DNA of 14,832 nucleotides, taken from positions 1 through 14,832 of the forward strand of contig CAIPMZ010000096.1 in assembly GCA_903866285.1 (NCBI GenBank). The letters are read 5' to 3'. Below, piece after piece: positions 1-6,057 of the stretch; the stretch's first letter is position 1; the number at the start of each line of letters is the position of its first letter. Made by a program: the position numbers and the translations under genes. The stretch is from an uncultured bacterium. GTDB taxonomy: Bacteria > Patescibacteriota > Minisyncoccia > Moranbacterales > GWC2-37-73. Below the pieces are notes generated by a model. That model did no database searches and was not told where the DNA came from. It was given only the letters and a program-made list of their open reading frames with translations.

Positions 1-147
1 ACATACTTTTTTACATTTTGGACACTTTTTTTATTCAGCATAATAGATGATTTACAATTATGTCTTCTATTGTACTCCAAATCGCCATTTTTATCCTTAC
101 ATATTTTTAATTAGTCCACATTACTCACTGCATCTTAGAGCTAAAAT
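1..147. other. Non-coding AT-rich stretch
   Basis: I see no credible coding frame on either strand. There is a possible weak plus-strand promoter, TTGGAC near position 18 with CATAAT about 16-17 bases later, but nothing downstream that needs it. The stretch may be the 3' flank of a gene lying outside the window. Confidence 0.5.
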
Positions 148-176
148 TTGACGGCTTTTTATGTTAGTGATAAAAT
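148..176 (+). promoter_or_regulatory. Sigma-70-type promoter upstream of nuclease gene
   Basis: A -35 box TTGACG (148-153) and a -10 box TAAAAT (171-176) are separated by exactly 17 bases. The predicted start of transcription, near 183, falls at the left end of the foldback element that follows. A short inverted repeat, TGATA-aaa-TATCA (168-180), overlaps the -10 box and could be a protein site. If it drives the nuclease gene at 390, the leader RNA is about 200 nt and includes the whole foldback element. Confidence 0.6.
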
Positions 177-185
177 ATCATTATG

Positions 186-369
186 AGAACCTGCTGCAAA
201 TCTCACCGCTTGAATAAAATAATAAATACGCTTGTCGTTTGAAATCTGAAAATTCCGGCTGCAAAACCTTCAAATCTCGTCGGGTTATCTCGATAGCCCT
301 TCTCAATTTTCAGGCTTTTCGCTCGAAATTTTCAAATTTCAATTCGACATGAGATTTGCAACAGGCTCT
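186..369. repeat. Foldback element with 20-bp terminal inverted repeats (MITE-like)
   Basis: The left end (186-205) and the reverse complement of the right end (350-369) match at 18 of 20 bases; the conserved core is GCAAATCTCA. A second, inner pair of inverted arms lies at 238-257 and 324-343 (17 of 20). The nesting gives a long hairpin potential. No transposase is encoded, and I see no clear target-site duplication. It sits between a promoter and the start codon of the next gene, 20 bases upstream of the ATG. The layout is that of a non-autonomous foldback or MITE-type element, or a large structured leader. The family cannot be named from this one copy. Confidence 0.6.
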
Positions 370-389
370 AAAAAGCTAAAAACAAAGCT

Positions 390-1418
390 ATGGTGAAAAT
401 AAAAACAGCAATAAACTCGAATCAAAAAGATTATCCTAATTTGGTTGCTGAGATTGGTGAAATTTTGGCACAAGGCAGGAAATTTGCTTTTCAAAAAGTA
501 AATAGCGTTTTGACAAAAGTTTATTGGCAGATTGGCAAACAAATTGTGGAATTTCAGCAAGGTGGAAAAAAGCGCGCTGAGTATGGCGAAGAAATTATCA
601 AACAGCTTTCAACTGATTTGACCAAGCAATTTGGCAAAGGTTTTTCTGTCGATAATTTGGAAAATATGCGGAGATTTTATTTGAGTTATCAAATTTCCGA
701 AACAGTGTCTCGGAAATCTTTTAGTTTAAGTTGGTCGCATTATTTGAAGCTTATGAAGATTGGAGATACTGCTGAAAGAAAATTTTATGAAATTGAATGT
801 GAAAAAAATAATTGGTCACTGCGAGAACTCCGTCGTCAATTCGACAGTGCTCTTTTTGAAAGATTGGCATTGAGTAGAGATAAGAAAGGTGTGAAGAAGC
901 TTTCAGAAAAAGGGCAACTCATTGAGAAGCCTCAAGATATCTTTAAGGAGCCGTATGTTTTAGAATTTCTGGGTCTGGATGAAAATCATGATTACTCGGA
1001 AAATGAATTGGAGGGAGCCTTGATTAGCAATCTGGAAAAATTCTTACTTGAACTTGGGAAAGGTTTTACTTTTGTGGCTAGGCAAAGGCGGATAACTAGT
1101 GGGGCGAAACATTTTTATATCGATCTGGTTTTTTATAATCGACTTTTGCAATGCTTCGTGCTGATTGATTTGAAAATTGGCGAGCTCAAGCATCAAGATC
1201 TCGGACAAATGCAAATGTATGTGAATTATTTTGACCGCAGGGTGAAAGAAAAAAATGAAAATAGCACGATTGGGATTGTTTTGTGCAAAGAAAATGACAA
1301 GTTTGTGGTGGAATATACCTTGCCTGAAAATAGCAAGCAAATTTTTGCCAAACAGTATCAACTTTATTTGCCGAAGAAAGAGGAATTGTTGGCGCAAATC
1401 AAAAAGATTGCTGGTTAA
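390..1418 (+). CDS. YhcG/DUF1016-type PDDEXK nuclease domain protein
   Basis: The N-terminal half (about residues 15-170) has the helical DUF1016 pattern, including VYWQIGKQIVEFQQGG (44-59) and GKGFSVDNLENMRRFY (82-97). The C-terminal half (about 185-335) has the PDDEXK nuclease fold signature: E209, D245 in FYIDLVFYN, then LIDLKIGELKHQDLGQMQMYV, where D260-x-K262 takes the place of the usual E-x-K. The length of 342 residues is normal for the family. Relatives are DNA-binding nucleases often found near restriction-modification or mobile genes; no methylase or restriction partner lies in this window. The ATG at 390 has no clear Shine-Dalgarno site and starts 20 bases after the right arm of the foldback element. 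A terminator hairpin follows at 1502. The family call is firm; the biological role (defence, recombination or domesticated mobile function) is open. Confidence 0.9.
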   Translation: MVKIKTAINSNQKDYPNLVAEIGEILAQGRKFAFQKVNSVLTKVYWQIGKQIVEFQQGGKKRAEYGEEIIKQLSTDLTKQFGKGFSVDNLENMRRFYLSYQISETVSRKSFSLSWSHYLKLMKIGDTAERKFYEIECEKNNWSLRELRRQFDSALFERLALSRDKKGVKKLSEKGQLIEKPQDIFKEPYVLEFLGLDENHDYSENELEGALISNLEKFLLELGKGFTFVARQRRITSGAKHFYIDLVFYNRLLQCFVLIDLKIGELKHQDLGQMQMYVNYFDRRVKEKNENSTIGIVLCKENDKFVVEYTLPENSKQIFAKQYQLYLPKKEELLAQIKKIAG

Positions 1419-1501
1419 TTTTATGGGTTTTTGATGGTAAGTCCTCTAGGTACTGTCTTTGGAAAAATTTCCGTTGGTATAAATCTTTTTTAAAATTAGT
1501 G

Positions 1502-1530
1502 CCTTCGCCAAATTTGGTGAAGGTTTTGTT
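1502..1530 (+). terminator. Rho-independent terminator of the nuclease gene
   Basis: The arms CCTTCGCCAAA (1502-1512) and TTTGGTGAAGG (1513-1523) pair with one G-U wobble, and TTTTGTT follows. It lies about 85 bases after the nuclease stop codon, in the right orientation to end that transcript. Confidence 0.7.
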
Positions 1531-1560
1531 CCCTCAATAAGCCAAGAATAATGAGCTTTA

Positions 1561-1592
1561 TTTTAAAGCACACCTTGCGGTGTGCTTTAAAA
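1561..1592 (-). terminator. Perfect 14-bp hairpin terminator, mainly for the TrmB gene
   Basis: TTTTAAAGCACACC (1561-1574) and GGTGTGCTTTAAAA (1579-1592) are perfect complements around the loop TTGC. On the minus strand it lies 25 bases past the TrmB stop codon and the stem ends in T residues. It should also work on the plus strand, so it insulates two convergent genes. Almost the same stem occurs again at 3489-3514. Confidence 0.75.
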
Positions 1593-1617
1593 TTACGAAA
1601 TATTTTTTGGCTTGGGT

Positions 1618-2367
1618 TTAAATATCAGCCCCACTTTCCCAAAGAATATCGAAAAGGTTTTGAAAAACTTTAACCAGGCTTTTGTTTTTGACTTCAATCA
1701 CAATTAGTTCTGTTGCAGAATGGAGAATAACACTTTCTGTTCCAAAGACATTGAAATTTCCTTCTTTAGCAAGAGGCCTATTGATAAAGCGACATTGCCA
1801 GTGGAAACCTGGATAGTTGCTCAGAAAAGTTTTTTCATAATCATCTTTATCAAACACAATCATTTTCCAGCTGATGTTCCTTTTTTTGGCTATTTTAAAA
1901 TACTCTTGCAAAGCTTTTTCGCCCATAAATTCATACCAACCTTGGCCGACTGAACCAGCAACATAGTCAATTGAACCTATGGGCATTCGCTCCATTGATT
2001 CCAGCCAAAAGCGACGATAAGATTCAGCACCCTCATAGATGGTGATTTCGGAATCATTTGTCTGGGCAAGTTTCTTGAGATCCCCAATTAAGTTTTCAGC
2101 GATAGCGGCTTGTCGATGGATATTTTGCAAGAGGCGATCCGGTTCAAGGGCTTGGAAGTGGGCAATATGTTGCTTGGTCAGCTTGGTGATGAGTTTTCGT
2201 TCCAAAAGTTTGTCAAAAGTCTCATAAACCACGCTCCTATGCAGGCGCGTTTTTTTGATGATTTCGCCAGCTGAAGTCAGGCCACTTTCGATCAAAGCCA
2301 AATAAACTTTGGCTTCATTGGGCGAAAGATTGAGTTGCTGGAGTTGGTTGAGAGTTTGATTTTTCAT
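1618..2367 (-). CDS. TrmB-family transcriptional regulator
   Basis: Residues 1-80 form a TrmB-type winged helix: LNLSPNEAKVYLALIESG, then GEIIKKTRLHRSVVYETFDKL as the recognition part, then the wing up to HFQALEPDRLLQ. A short coiled-coil linker (about 83-105) leads to a C-terminal domain (106-249) beginning ITIYEGAESYRRFWLESM, like the effector-sensing half of TrmB-like proteins. The family binds operator DNA and responds to sugars or other small ligands; the ligand here cannot be read. The gene is divergent from the 2525-3401 operon. An imperfect palindrome in the shared control region (2412-2434) is the natural candidate operator. Its own promoter gives a leader of only a few bases and no Shine-Dalgarno site. 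The 249-residue length is typical. Confidence 0.88.
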   Translation of the reverse strand: MKNQTLNQLQQLNLSPNEAKVYLALIESGLTSAGEIIKKTRLHRSVVYETFDKLLERKLITKLTKQHIAHFQALEPDRLLQNIHRQAAIAENLIGDLKKLAQTNDSEITIYEGAESYRRFWLESMERMPIGSIDYVAGSVGQGWYEFMGEKALQEYFKIAKKRNISWKMIVFDKDDYEKTFLSNYPGFHWQCRFINRPLAKEGNFNVFGTESVILHSATELIVIEVKNKSLVKVFQNLFDILWESGADI

Positions 2368-2379
2368 AGGTTTAAGCCA

Positions 2380-2408
2380 ATTTTAGCATACTTTTTTCAA
2401 AAAAGCAA
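2380..2408 (-). promoter_or_regulatory. Promoter of the TrmB-family gene
   Basis: Read on the minus strand, TTGCTT (2403-2408) and TAAAAT (2380-2385) are 17 bases apart, with a TGC extension just before the -10 box. The ATG begins at 2367, so the leader would be only about 6 bases long, nearly leaderless. This fits the absence of a Shine-Dalgarno site. Confidence 0.6.
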
Positions 2409-2411
2409 ATA

Positions 2412-2434
2412 TTGTCGTCTAAAATAGTTGACAA
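2412..2434. promoter_or_regulatory. Imperfect palindrome, candidate TrmB-type operator
   Basis: TTGTCGTCT (2412-2420) and AGTTGACAA (2426-2434) are inverted arms matching at 7 of 9 positions around a 5-base centre. The right arm overlaps the -35 box of the plus-strand promoter, and the left arm lies just upstream of the minus-strand promoter. A bound regulator could therefore affect both directions. The link to the adjacent TrmB-like protein is an inference from position. Confidence 0.4.
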
Positions 2435-2456
2435 GTTTTAAGGATGGGTGTATACT
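2428..2456 (+). promoter_or_regulatory. Near-consensus sigma-70 promoter of the 2525-3401 operon
   Basis: A perfect -35 box TTGACA (2428-2433), a 17-base spacer and TATACT (2451-2456) with TG directly before it. This is among the strongest promoters in the window. Transcription would start near 2463, leaving a leader of about 60 bases. Confidence 0.8.
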
Positions 2457-2524
2457 GCCAAGTTCTGAAAAAATGGAGAGTTTTTTGAAAATAAAATAAT
2501 GTAACTAAACGAGTGGAGGACAAA

Positions 2525-3145
2525 ATGGAATATTCATTTACTTTGGTCGAAAAGTTGGTTGGGGCGTTTGCCTTGGCTAGCTACACTGAAACTGATTTAA
2601 AAAAATTGATTAATTATGAGAATAAGGAGCAACTCGCGGACTTGATTTATGGTTGCGCTGAGTTGTTCACCACGCGACGCATTAAAATTGTCAGTGAAAT
2701 AGTGCTTATTCCAGAGAATGTGGGGCAATGGTTTAAGAAATATTCAGAGCCCAATCTTTCTTCTCAAAAGATTACATTAGGGAAAAAGTTTATAAATCAA
2801 TTTGAAATTGATGAAAAAACTTTTTCTGATGAGATTAAAATTTCCAACTTTAAAATTTTACGACCATTGACTCATGCTGAAATTATTGCCGAAGTTGGCG
2901 AAAACAGAATTAAAACCAAATTAGCTGACATAATGTTTTTATTGAAAAATAAAAAGCTTTCGAGCGAAGAAGGAATACTCAATATTTTTTTTGTGGAAGA
3001 TAAAAATGGTGTATTGCGCATTCTGTATTGTGCATGGATGACTGATTGTCCTTTCGGACCTGTTTGGTATTTGGATGTATTAGAATCCGAATCAATAGGG
3101 AAGATAAAAGTCAGCGTTAATCATCAATTTTATTACCGAAATTAA
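2525..3145 (+). CDS. Hypothetical soluble protein, first gene of a two-gene operon
   Basis: I do not recognise this 206-residue protein. An in-frame GTG exists at 2513, but the ATG at 2525 is preferred because the Shine-Dalgarno run TGGAGGA (2514-2520) lies four bases before it. No signal peptide or membrane segment is visible. The N-terminal part (YSFTLVEKLVGAFALASYTETDLKKLI) looks helical, the middle is lysine- and isoleucine-rich, and the C-terminal third (LNIFFVEDKNGVLRILYCAWMTDCPFGPVWYLDVL) looks like beta strands with a Trp/Cys cluster. It is transcribed from a near-consensus promoter divergent from the TrmB-family gene, so it is a plausible target of that regulator. A small membrane protein follows after 22 bases. 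Function unknown. Confidence 0.8.
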   Translation: MEYSFTLVEKLVGAFALASYTETDLKKLINYENKEQLADLIYGCAELFTTRRIKIVSEIVLIPENVGQWFKKYSEPNLSSQKITLGKKFINQFEIDEKTFSDEIKISNFKILRPLTHAEIIAEVGENRIKTKLADIMFLLKNKKLSSEEGILNIFFVEDKNGVLRILYCAWMTDCPFGPVWYLDVLESESIGKIKVSVNHQFYYRN

Positions 3146-3167
3146 ATAAATTTAAGAGGAGGATGTT

Positions 3168-3401
3168 ATGTTTTTGGATTCATTTTTACGAAGAATGTTA
3201 GCACTGATGATTGCGGTGTGTGTATGCACGTGTGTAAGTATCCTGGCAAGTATTTTGGGATACAATACACTTTGGTCCGGAGACATCATTGGAAGAGTAT
3301 TTGTGCTGGTACTTTCCAGCGGCATGTTATGGTTTTTGATTGTAATGCGCCGCTGGTACTTGCGACAAGATTTTTTTAACGATCGTTTACCTCCAATGTA
3401 A
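3168..3401 (+). CDS. Small two-pass membrane protein
   Basis: This 77-residue protein has two clear hydrophobic segments. The first (about residues 10-32) contains the cysteine cluster CVCTC; the second (about 41-61) ends in MRRWYLRQ. The basic N-terminus and the RRWYLR flank suggest both ends are in the cytosol. A strong ribosome site, AGAGGAGGA, ends five bases before the ATG. It follows the 2525 gene by 22 bases with no terminator between, and a terminator comes 33 bases after its stop, so the pair is an operon. I do not recognise a family. Three cysteines in the first segment (C18, C20, C22) are unusual for such a small protein. Confidence 0.75.
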   Translation: MFLDSFLRRMLALMIAVCVCTCVSILASILGYNTLWSGDIIGRVFVLVLSSGMLWFLIVMRRWYLRQDFFNDRLPPM

Positions 3402-3433
3402 ACAGACGTGTGAGGTGGTTGATAATTTTTGGT

Positions 3434-3470
3434 GGGGTCTTAGTGTAAAACTGGGGCCCCTTTATTTTTT
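3434..3470 (+). terminator. Terminator of the 2525-3401 operon
   Basis: GGGGTCTTAG (3434-3443) can pair along its full length with CTGGGGCCCC (3451-3460) using several G-U pairs, around a 7-base loop, followed by TTTATTTTTT. Confidence 0.75.
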
Positions 3471-3488
3471 ATAAAATAAAATGCCGCA

Positions 3489-3514
3489 AAAAGCACACCT
3501 TACGGCGTGCTTTT
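3489..3514 (-). terminator. Hairpin terminator left over from the RND gene
   Basis: AAAAGCACACC (3489-3499) and GGCGTGCTTTT (3504-3514) form a stem that pairs best as minus-strand RNA, where the one imperfect position becomes G-U. On that strand it ends in a run of T and lies just past the stop of the RND remnant. The stem repeats the one at 1561-1592 almost base for base. Confidence 0.6.
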
Positions 3515-3529
3515 AAAATTTCGGATTTT

Positions 3530-3562
3530 TTGCTACGTAGTATGTAACGTAGCAAGTTTTTT
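3530..3562 (+). terminator. Second plus-strand hairpin with T-run
   Basis: TTGCTACGT (3530-3538) and ACGTAGCAA (3547-3555) are perfect complements around an 8-base loop, followed by GTTTTTT. It may be a backup terminator for the plus-strand operon. No separate gene needs it. Confidence 0.5.
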
Positions 3563-3692
3563 AGAACCTATCCTTCTCTTTAATAAAAGTCATATACAAA
3601 GTTGGGATGATAAAGAGGGTGAAGAAGGATGAAATGGAAAGTCCGAAAATGACGGCACTGCCGAGGGCGGCGCTAGCGAGAATAAGGAAATT
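3561..3692 (-). pseudogene. 3' remnant of an RND-type efflux transporter gene
   Basis: The minus strand encodes about 43 residues ending LYMTFIKEKDRF before a stop at 3561-3563. The stretch ALGSAVIFGLSISSFFTLF followed by IIPTLYMTF is the last transmembrane helix pattern of AcrB/RND-family pumps (compare the usual PLGxAVIFGL...TLFVIPxLY). Full-length relatives have about 1000 residues. Upstream of FLILASAALG the frame runs into TAA (3693-3695), and the promoter of the sigma-factor gene follows within 15 bases. Only the extreme C-terminus survives, together with its terminator at 3489-3514. This marks a deletion or rearrangement joint near 3690. I am confident about the family pattern, less about the exact subfamily. 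Confidence 0.7.
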
Positions 3693-3700
3693 TTAGGGGG

Positions 3701-3711
3701 TATGGTATAAT
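3701..3711 (+). promoter_or_regulatory. Extended -10 promoter of the sigma-factor gene
   Basis: TGGTATAAT (3703-3711) is a full TGnTATAAT extended -10 element with no recognisable -35 box. The same nine bases occur upstream of the macroglobulin gene at 6317-6325. Transcription would start near 3718, giving a leader of about 120 bases that includes the shared hairpin element at 3772-3825. Confidence 0.7.
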
Positions 3712-3771
3712 ATTCTTAACGAGAAGAGTAGGTTTATTTTTAATAAAAAATAAAAATCAAAATAAATCTTT

Positions 3772-3825
3772 GTTACCTTTTGCGAGCTGATTCGTTGTAA
3801 GTTTAGAGCAAGCATTAAAAGGTAA
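3772..3825 (+). promoter_or_regulatory. Structured leader element, copy A
   Basis: The perfect 9-base inverted arms TTACCTTTT (3773-3781) and AAAAGGTAA (3817-3825) enclose a 35-base loop. The first 29 bases (3772-3800) match 6148-6176 at 23 of 29 positions without gaps, including TTCGTTGTAA in the loop. The right arm ends immediately before the likely ribosome site GAAGG, 15 bases before the sigma-factor ATG, so folding could affect translation. No known riboswitch or leader family is recognised. Confidence 0.5.
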
Positions 3826-3840
3826 GAAGGTATCGAAAAT

Positions 3841-4419
3841 ATGACTGACGATTTAGCAGTTGAAATTATCAAGGACGCCGAATTAGTGGCGAGTTTTCAA
3901 CTTGGGAAAACCGAGGAGTTTGGCTTACTTTATGATAAATATGTTCGCAAAATTTATGACTATATTTATTTTAAAACCCATCACCGGGAAATTGCCGAGG
4001 ATCTCTGCAGTAAGACTTTTATTAAATGCCTGGAAAAATTAGGAACTTATCAAGCCGAGAAAGGTTCTTTTTCTTCTTGGCTTTATCGGATCGCCACTAA
4101 TACCGTGATTGATCATTATCGCACGCAAAAAAAGCATGCTGATATTGAAGATGCTTGGGATTTAGCTAGTGGGGAGGATTTACTAAAGGACGTGGAAAAT
4201 AAAGCTAAGTTTGCCGAGGTAGAAAAATTACTTAAACAGCTTAAGCCCGAGCAACGCGATATCGTGATGCTGCGAATTTGGAGTGGCTTAAGTTATAAGG
4301 AAATTGCGGAAATTACTAATAAAAGTGAGGATAATTGTAAAATGATTTTTTCCCGGGCGGTTGGAAAGATGCGAAGCGAGGTTTTGGTGGCATTTTTGCT
4401 GCTGTTTTTTGGAAGATAA
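3841..4419 (+). CDS. Sigma-70 family (ECF-like) RNA polymerase sigma factor
   Basis: The 192-residue protein has the two-domain layout of ECF sigma factors. Region 2 (about residues 20-95) includes FGLLYDKYVRKIYDYIYF, EIAEDLCSKTFIK and the SWLYRIATNTVIDHYR core-binding/-10 recognition segment. Region 4 (about 122-178) has LKPEQRDIVMLRIWSGLSYKEIAEI and a DNA-binding helix up to AVGKMR. The tail VLVAFLLLFFGR is unusually hydrophobic for a sigma factor. The ATG has an AAGAAGG-like site 11 bases upstream and follows a structured leader. A membrane protein gene starts 29 bases after the stop. Such factors are usually held by an anti-sigma partner, but the adjacent membrane protein has too short a cytosolic part for that role. 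Family call firm; regulon unknown. Confidence 0.9.
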   Translation: MTDDLAVEIIKDAELVASFQLGKTEEFGLLYDKYVRKIYDYIYFKTHHREIAEDLCSKTFIKCLEKLGTYQAEKGSFSSWLYRIATNTVIDHYRTQKKHADIEDAWDLASGEDLLKDVENKAKFAEVEKLLKQLKPEQRDIVMLRIWSGLSYKEIAEITNKSEDNCKMIFSRAVGKMRSEVLVAFLLLFFGR

Positions 4420-4448
4420 GAACTCAAAATTGTTAAATTGTTAAAATT

Positions 4449-5630
4449 ATGAGTAGTCGAATCAAAATATTTTTTAAGGGTATCTTTAAGTTTGGGCTTT
4501 ATTTTTTTGCTTTGGTTGGGTTTGTCCTGACTGCAGGTTTTTTTGCGATTCGCTTGCATTGGACTGATGTTGCTGGAAAGGTGGATGCAAATTCTGCTCG
4601 TTTTGAAAGTGTTTTAGCCGGAACTCAAACTGTAGCTCAAGCTGAGGTCTTGGGCACGGAAGATCAAAAAAAGTCACTTGCGGAATTAGCTTCTCAAATA
4701 ACTCAACTTGCCAGGGAGAAAAAAATAAAAGAGCGTAATTATTGCAATCTCGACGCGATTGGAAAATATGCCCCAGGCGCAGCTGCAAAGATAATTCAAG
4801 TTTATCAGCAAACTGACTGCGACGCCCTAGTTTCAAAAATGATTTTAGCCGCTAGCTTGCGGATAGAAGAAAAAAGCGGGGGTGAGGTTTTTAATGAGTG
4901 TGAAAAGGAAAATTTACAAATCGATGAGGCGCAAATCGTCGCTAAATATGCGGGAGCTGAAAGTCAAACAATTTTCCCTTGGATGAATAATGTCGAGTGG
5001 GCAACGATTAAGGAGGCAATTGTTAAAGATCAGGATTCGATTAATAGCGCGGCTAAGGTGGCTGGAATTGAACCACGCTTATTGGTTTCAGCAACGATTG
5101 TCGAACAAGTTAGATTGTTTAATTCTGAGCGGGAGATTTTTAAAAAGTTTTTTGAACCCCTGAAAATTCTGGGCAATGCGAATAAGATTTCTTTAGGGGT
5201 GATGGGGATTAAGGAAAATACCGCCATTCAAACCGAAGAGCATTTAAAAGACGCTTCTTCGCCTTATTATTTAGGGTCGCAGCTTGCCAATGTGTTAGAT
5301 TTTCCTGTTCCCGAAGATATCGCTGGTCAGCGTTACGCGCGCTTGACTGCCGAAGAGGATAAGCATTATTTTTCGTATCTTTATGGGGCGCTTTATTTGA
5401 AACAAATGCTGACGCAGTGGGAAAAAGCTGGTTTCGAGCTTAAATTTAGGCCTGAAATTGTCGGGACCCTTTTTAACGTGGGCTTTCCCCAGTCGCATCC
5501 AAACCCTACCCCAAAAGTGGGTGGCAGTAAGATTGAAGTTGACGGCACGCAGTATACTTTTGGCTCGCTAGCCTATGAATTTTACTACTCGGGAGAACTG
5601 ACAGACGCTTTTCCATATGCAATGGAATAG
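4449..5630 (+). CDS. Membrane-anchored protein with lytic-transglycosylase-like motifs
   Basis: A short basic N-terminus and one membrane helix (about residues 12-34) anchor a 360-residue extracytoplasmic part. Residues 40-95 look like a stalk. The region 195-345 shows a spaced set of motifs like lysozyme-fold transglycosylases: a helix with a possible catalytic glutamate (LLVSATIVEQVRL, E219), then ISLGVMGIKENTA (247-259) in the place of the usual S-x-G-x-M-Q...P-x-T-A, then LYGALYLKQML and TLFNVG (340-345) in the place of AAYNxG. If correct, it would cut or remodel peptidoglycan. The replaced motif residues leave activity uncertain, and a non-enzymatic or sensing role is possible. It is downstream of the sigma factor by 29 bases, with two overlapping AAATTGTTA repeats and no Shine-Dalgarno site before its ATG. 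Same operon as the sigma factor. Confidence 0.6.
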   Translation: MSSRIKIFFKGIFKFGLYFFALVGFVLTAGFFAIRLHWTDVAGKVDANSARFESVLAGTQTVAQAEVLGTEDQKKSLAELASQITQLAREKKIKERNYCNLDAIGKYAPGAAAKIIQVYQQTDCDALVSKMILAASLRIEEKSGGEVFNECEKENLQIDEAQIVAKYAGAESQTIFPWMNNVEWATIKEAIVKDQDSINSAAKVAGIEPRLLVSATIVEQVRLFNSEREIFKKFFEPLKILGNANKISLGVMGIKENTAIQTEEHLKDASSPYYLGSQLANVLDFPVPEDIAGQRYARLTAEEDKHYFSYLYGALYLKQMLTQWEKAGFELKFRPEIVGTLFNVGFPQSHPNPTPKVGGSKIEVDGTQYTFGSLAYEFYYSGELTDAFPYAME

Positions 5631-5734
5631 CATCGAGCGCCTGCTAGTAGTCGGTTTATTTTGTAGGGAAAGTAGTCTTGAAAAACGCCCAAAATGGCTT
5701 AAATTCTAGAGATGAAGGTAGCTGCTTAAAACTC

Positions 5735-5763
5735 TTGACAATTTATGCAAAAGAGTGCATAAT
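5735..5763 (+). promoter_or_regulatory. Lipoprotein promoter with embedded inverted repeat
   Basis: TTGACA (5735-5740), a 17-base spacer and CATAAT (5758-5763) form a strong sigma-70-type promoter. The arms TTATGCA (5743-5749) and TGCATAA (5756-5762) are perfect inverted repeats around 6 bases, covering the spacer and most of the -10 box. That is the position expected of a repressor operator. Confidence 0.75.
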
Positions 5764-5801
5764 TAACAATTAGGGCAAGAAGGTTTCTGTTTTTTAATAA
5801 C

Positions 5802-5815
5802 GCCGAAAATTCGGC
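5802..5815 (+). promoter_or_regulatory. Small hairpin just before the lipoprotein ribosome site
   Basis: GCCGAAAATTCGGC is a perfect self-complementary sequence. It ends five bases before the ribosome site GGAG (5821-5824), so it could insulate or limit translation of the lipoprotein gene. Confidence 0.4.
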
Positions 5816-5830
5816 AAAACGGAGTTTCTG

Positions 5831-6046
5831 ATGAAAATGAAAATGTTTCTTTTAGGGTTGATGTTGCTTAGTGGTTGCGTCGTCCCCGCTAGTAACGTCT
5901 TTCTTACGCCGCAGGAAAGAGCTCTTAAGGAGGCTGAGCAGCGCGACCTCGAGCGTAGAGTGCTTCAGCCTAGACGCGACTGGCGACATCGGCATAATCA
6001 TTATGATTATTATGATCGGCGTGATTACAACGGCTATTGGAGATAG
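5831..6046 (+). CDS. Small lipoprotein with Tyr/Arg/Asp-rich tail
   Basis: The 71-residue product starts MKMKMFLLGLMLLSGC, a short type II signal peptide with lipobox LSGC. Cleavage before C16 would leave a 56-residue lipid-anchored peptide. The middle (PQERALKEAEQRDLERRV) is a charged helix and the tail is rich in His, Tyr, Arg and Asp (HRHNHYDYYDRRDYNGYWR). The ATG has GGAG six bases upstream. It forms its own transcription unit, with a strong promoter at 5735 and a strong terminator at 6058. Small lipoproteins of this type act at the outer face of the cytoplasmic membrane, or at the outer membrane in diderms. I recognise no specific family; the tail composition suggests binding to polyanions, metal or cell wall, but this is speculation. 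Confidence 0.8.
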   Translation: MKMKMFLLGLMLLSGCVVPASNVFLTPQERALKEAEQRDLERRVLQPRRDWRHRHNHYDYYDRRDYNGYWR

Positions 6047-6057
6047 CTTCGATTTTG

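Noticed and set aside
339..560. Minus-strand frame of 73 codons overlapping the foldback element and nuclease start
   Set aside because: It lies mostly antisense to the conserved N-terminus of the nuclease and its C-terminal end is the element arm. No start signals are visible.
2513..2524. GTG start giving a 210-residue form of the first operon protein
   Set aside because: The Shine-Dalgarno run GGAGGA lies inside this extension and is correctly placed for the ATG at 2525.
6025..6032. TTACAACG, an inverted match to the conserved loop of elements A and B
   Set aside because: Only eight bases, inside the lipoprotein coding region, with no flanking arms. Treated as chance.
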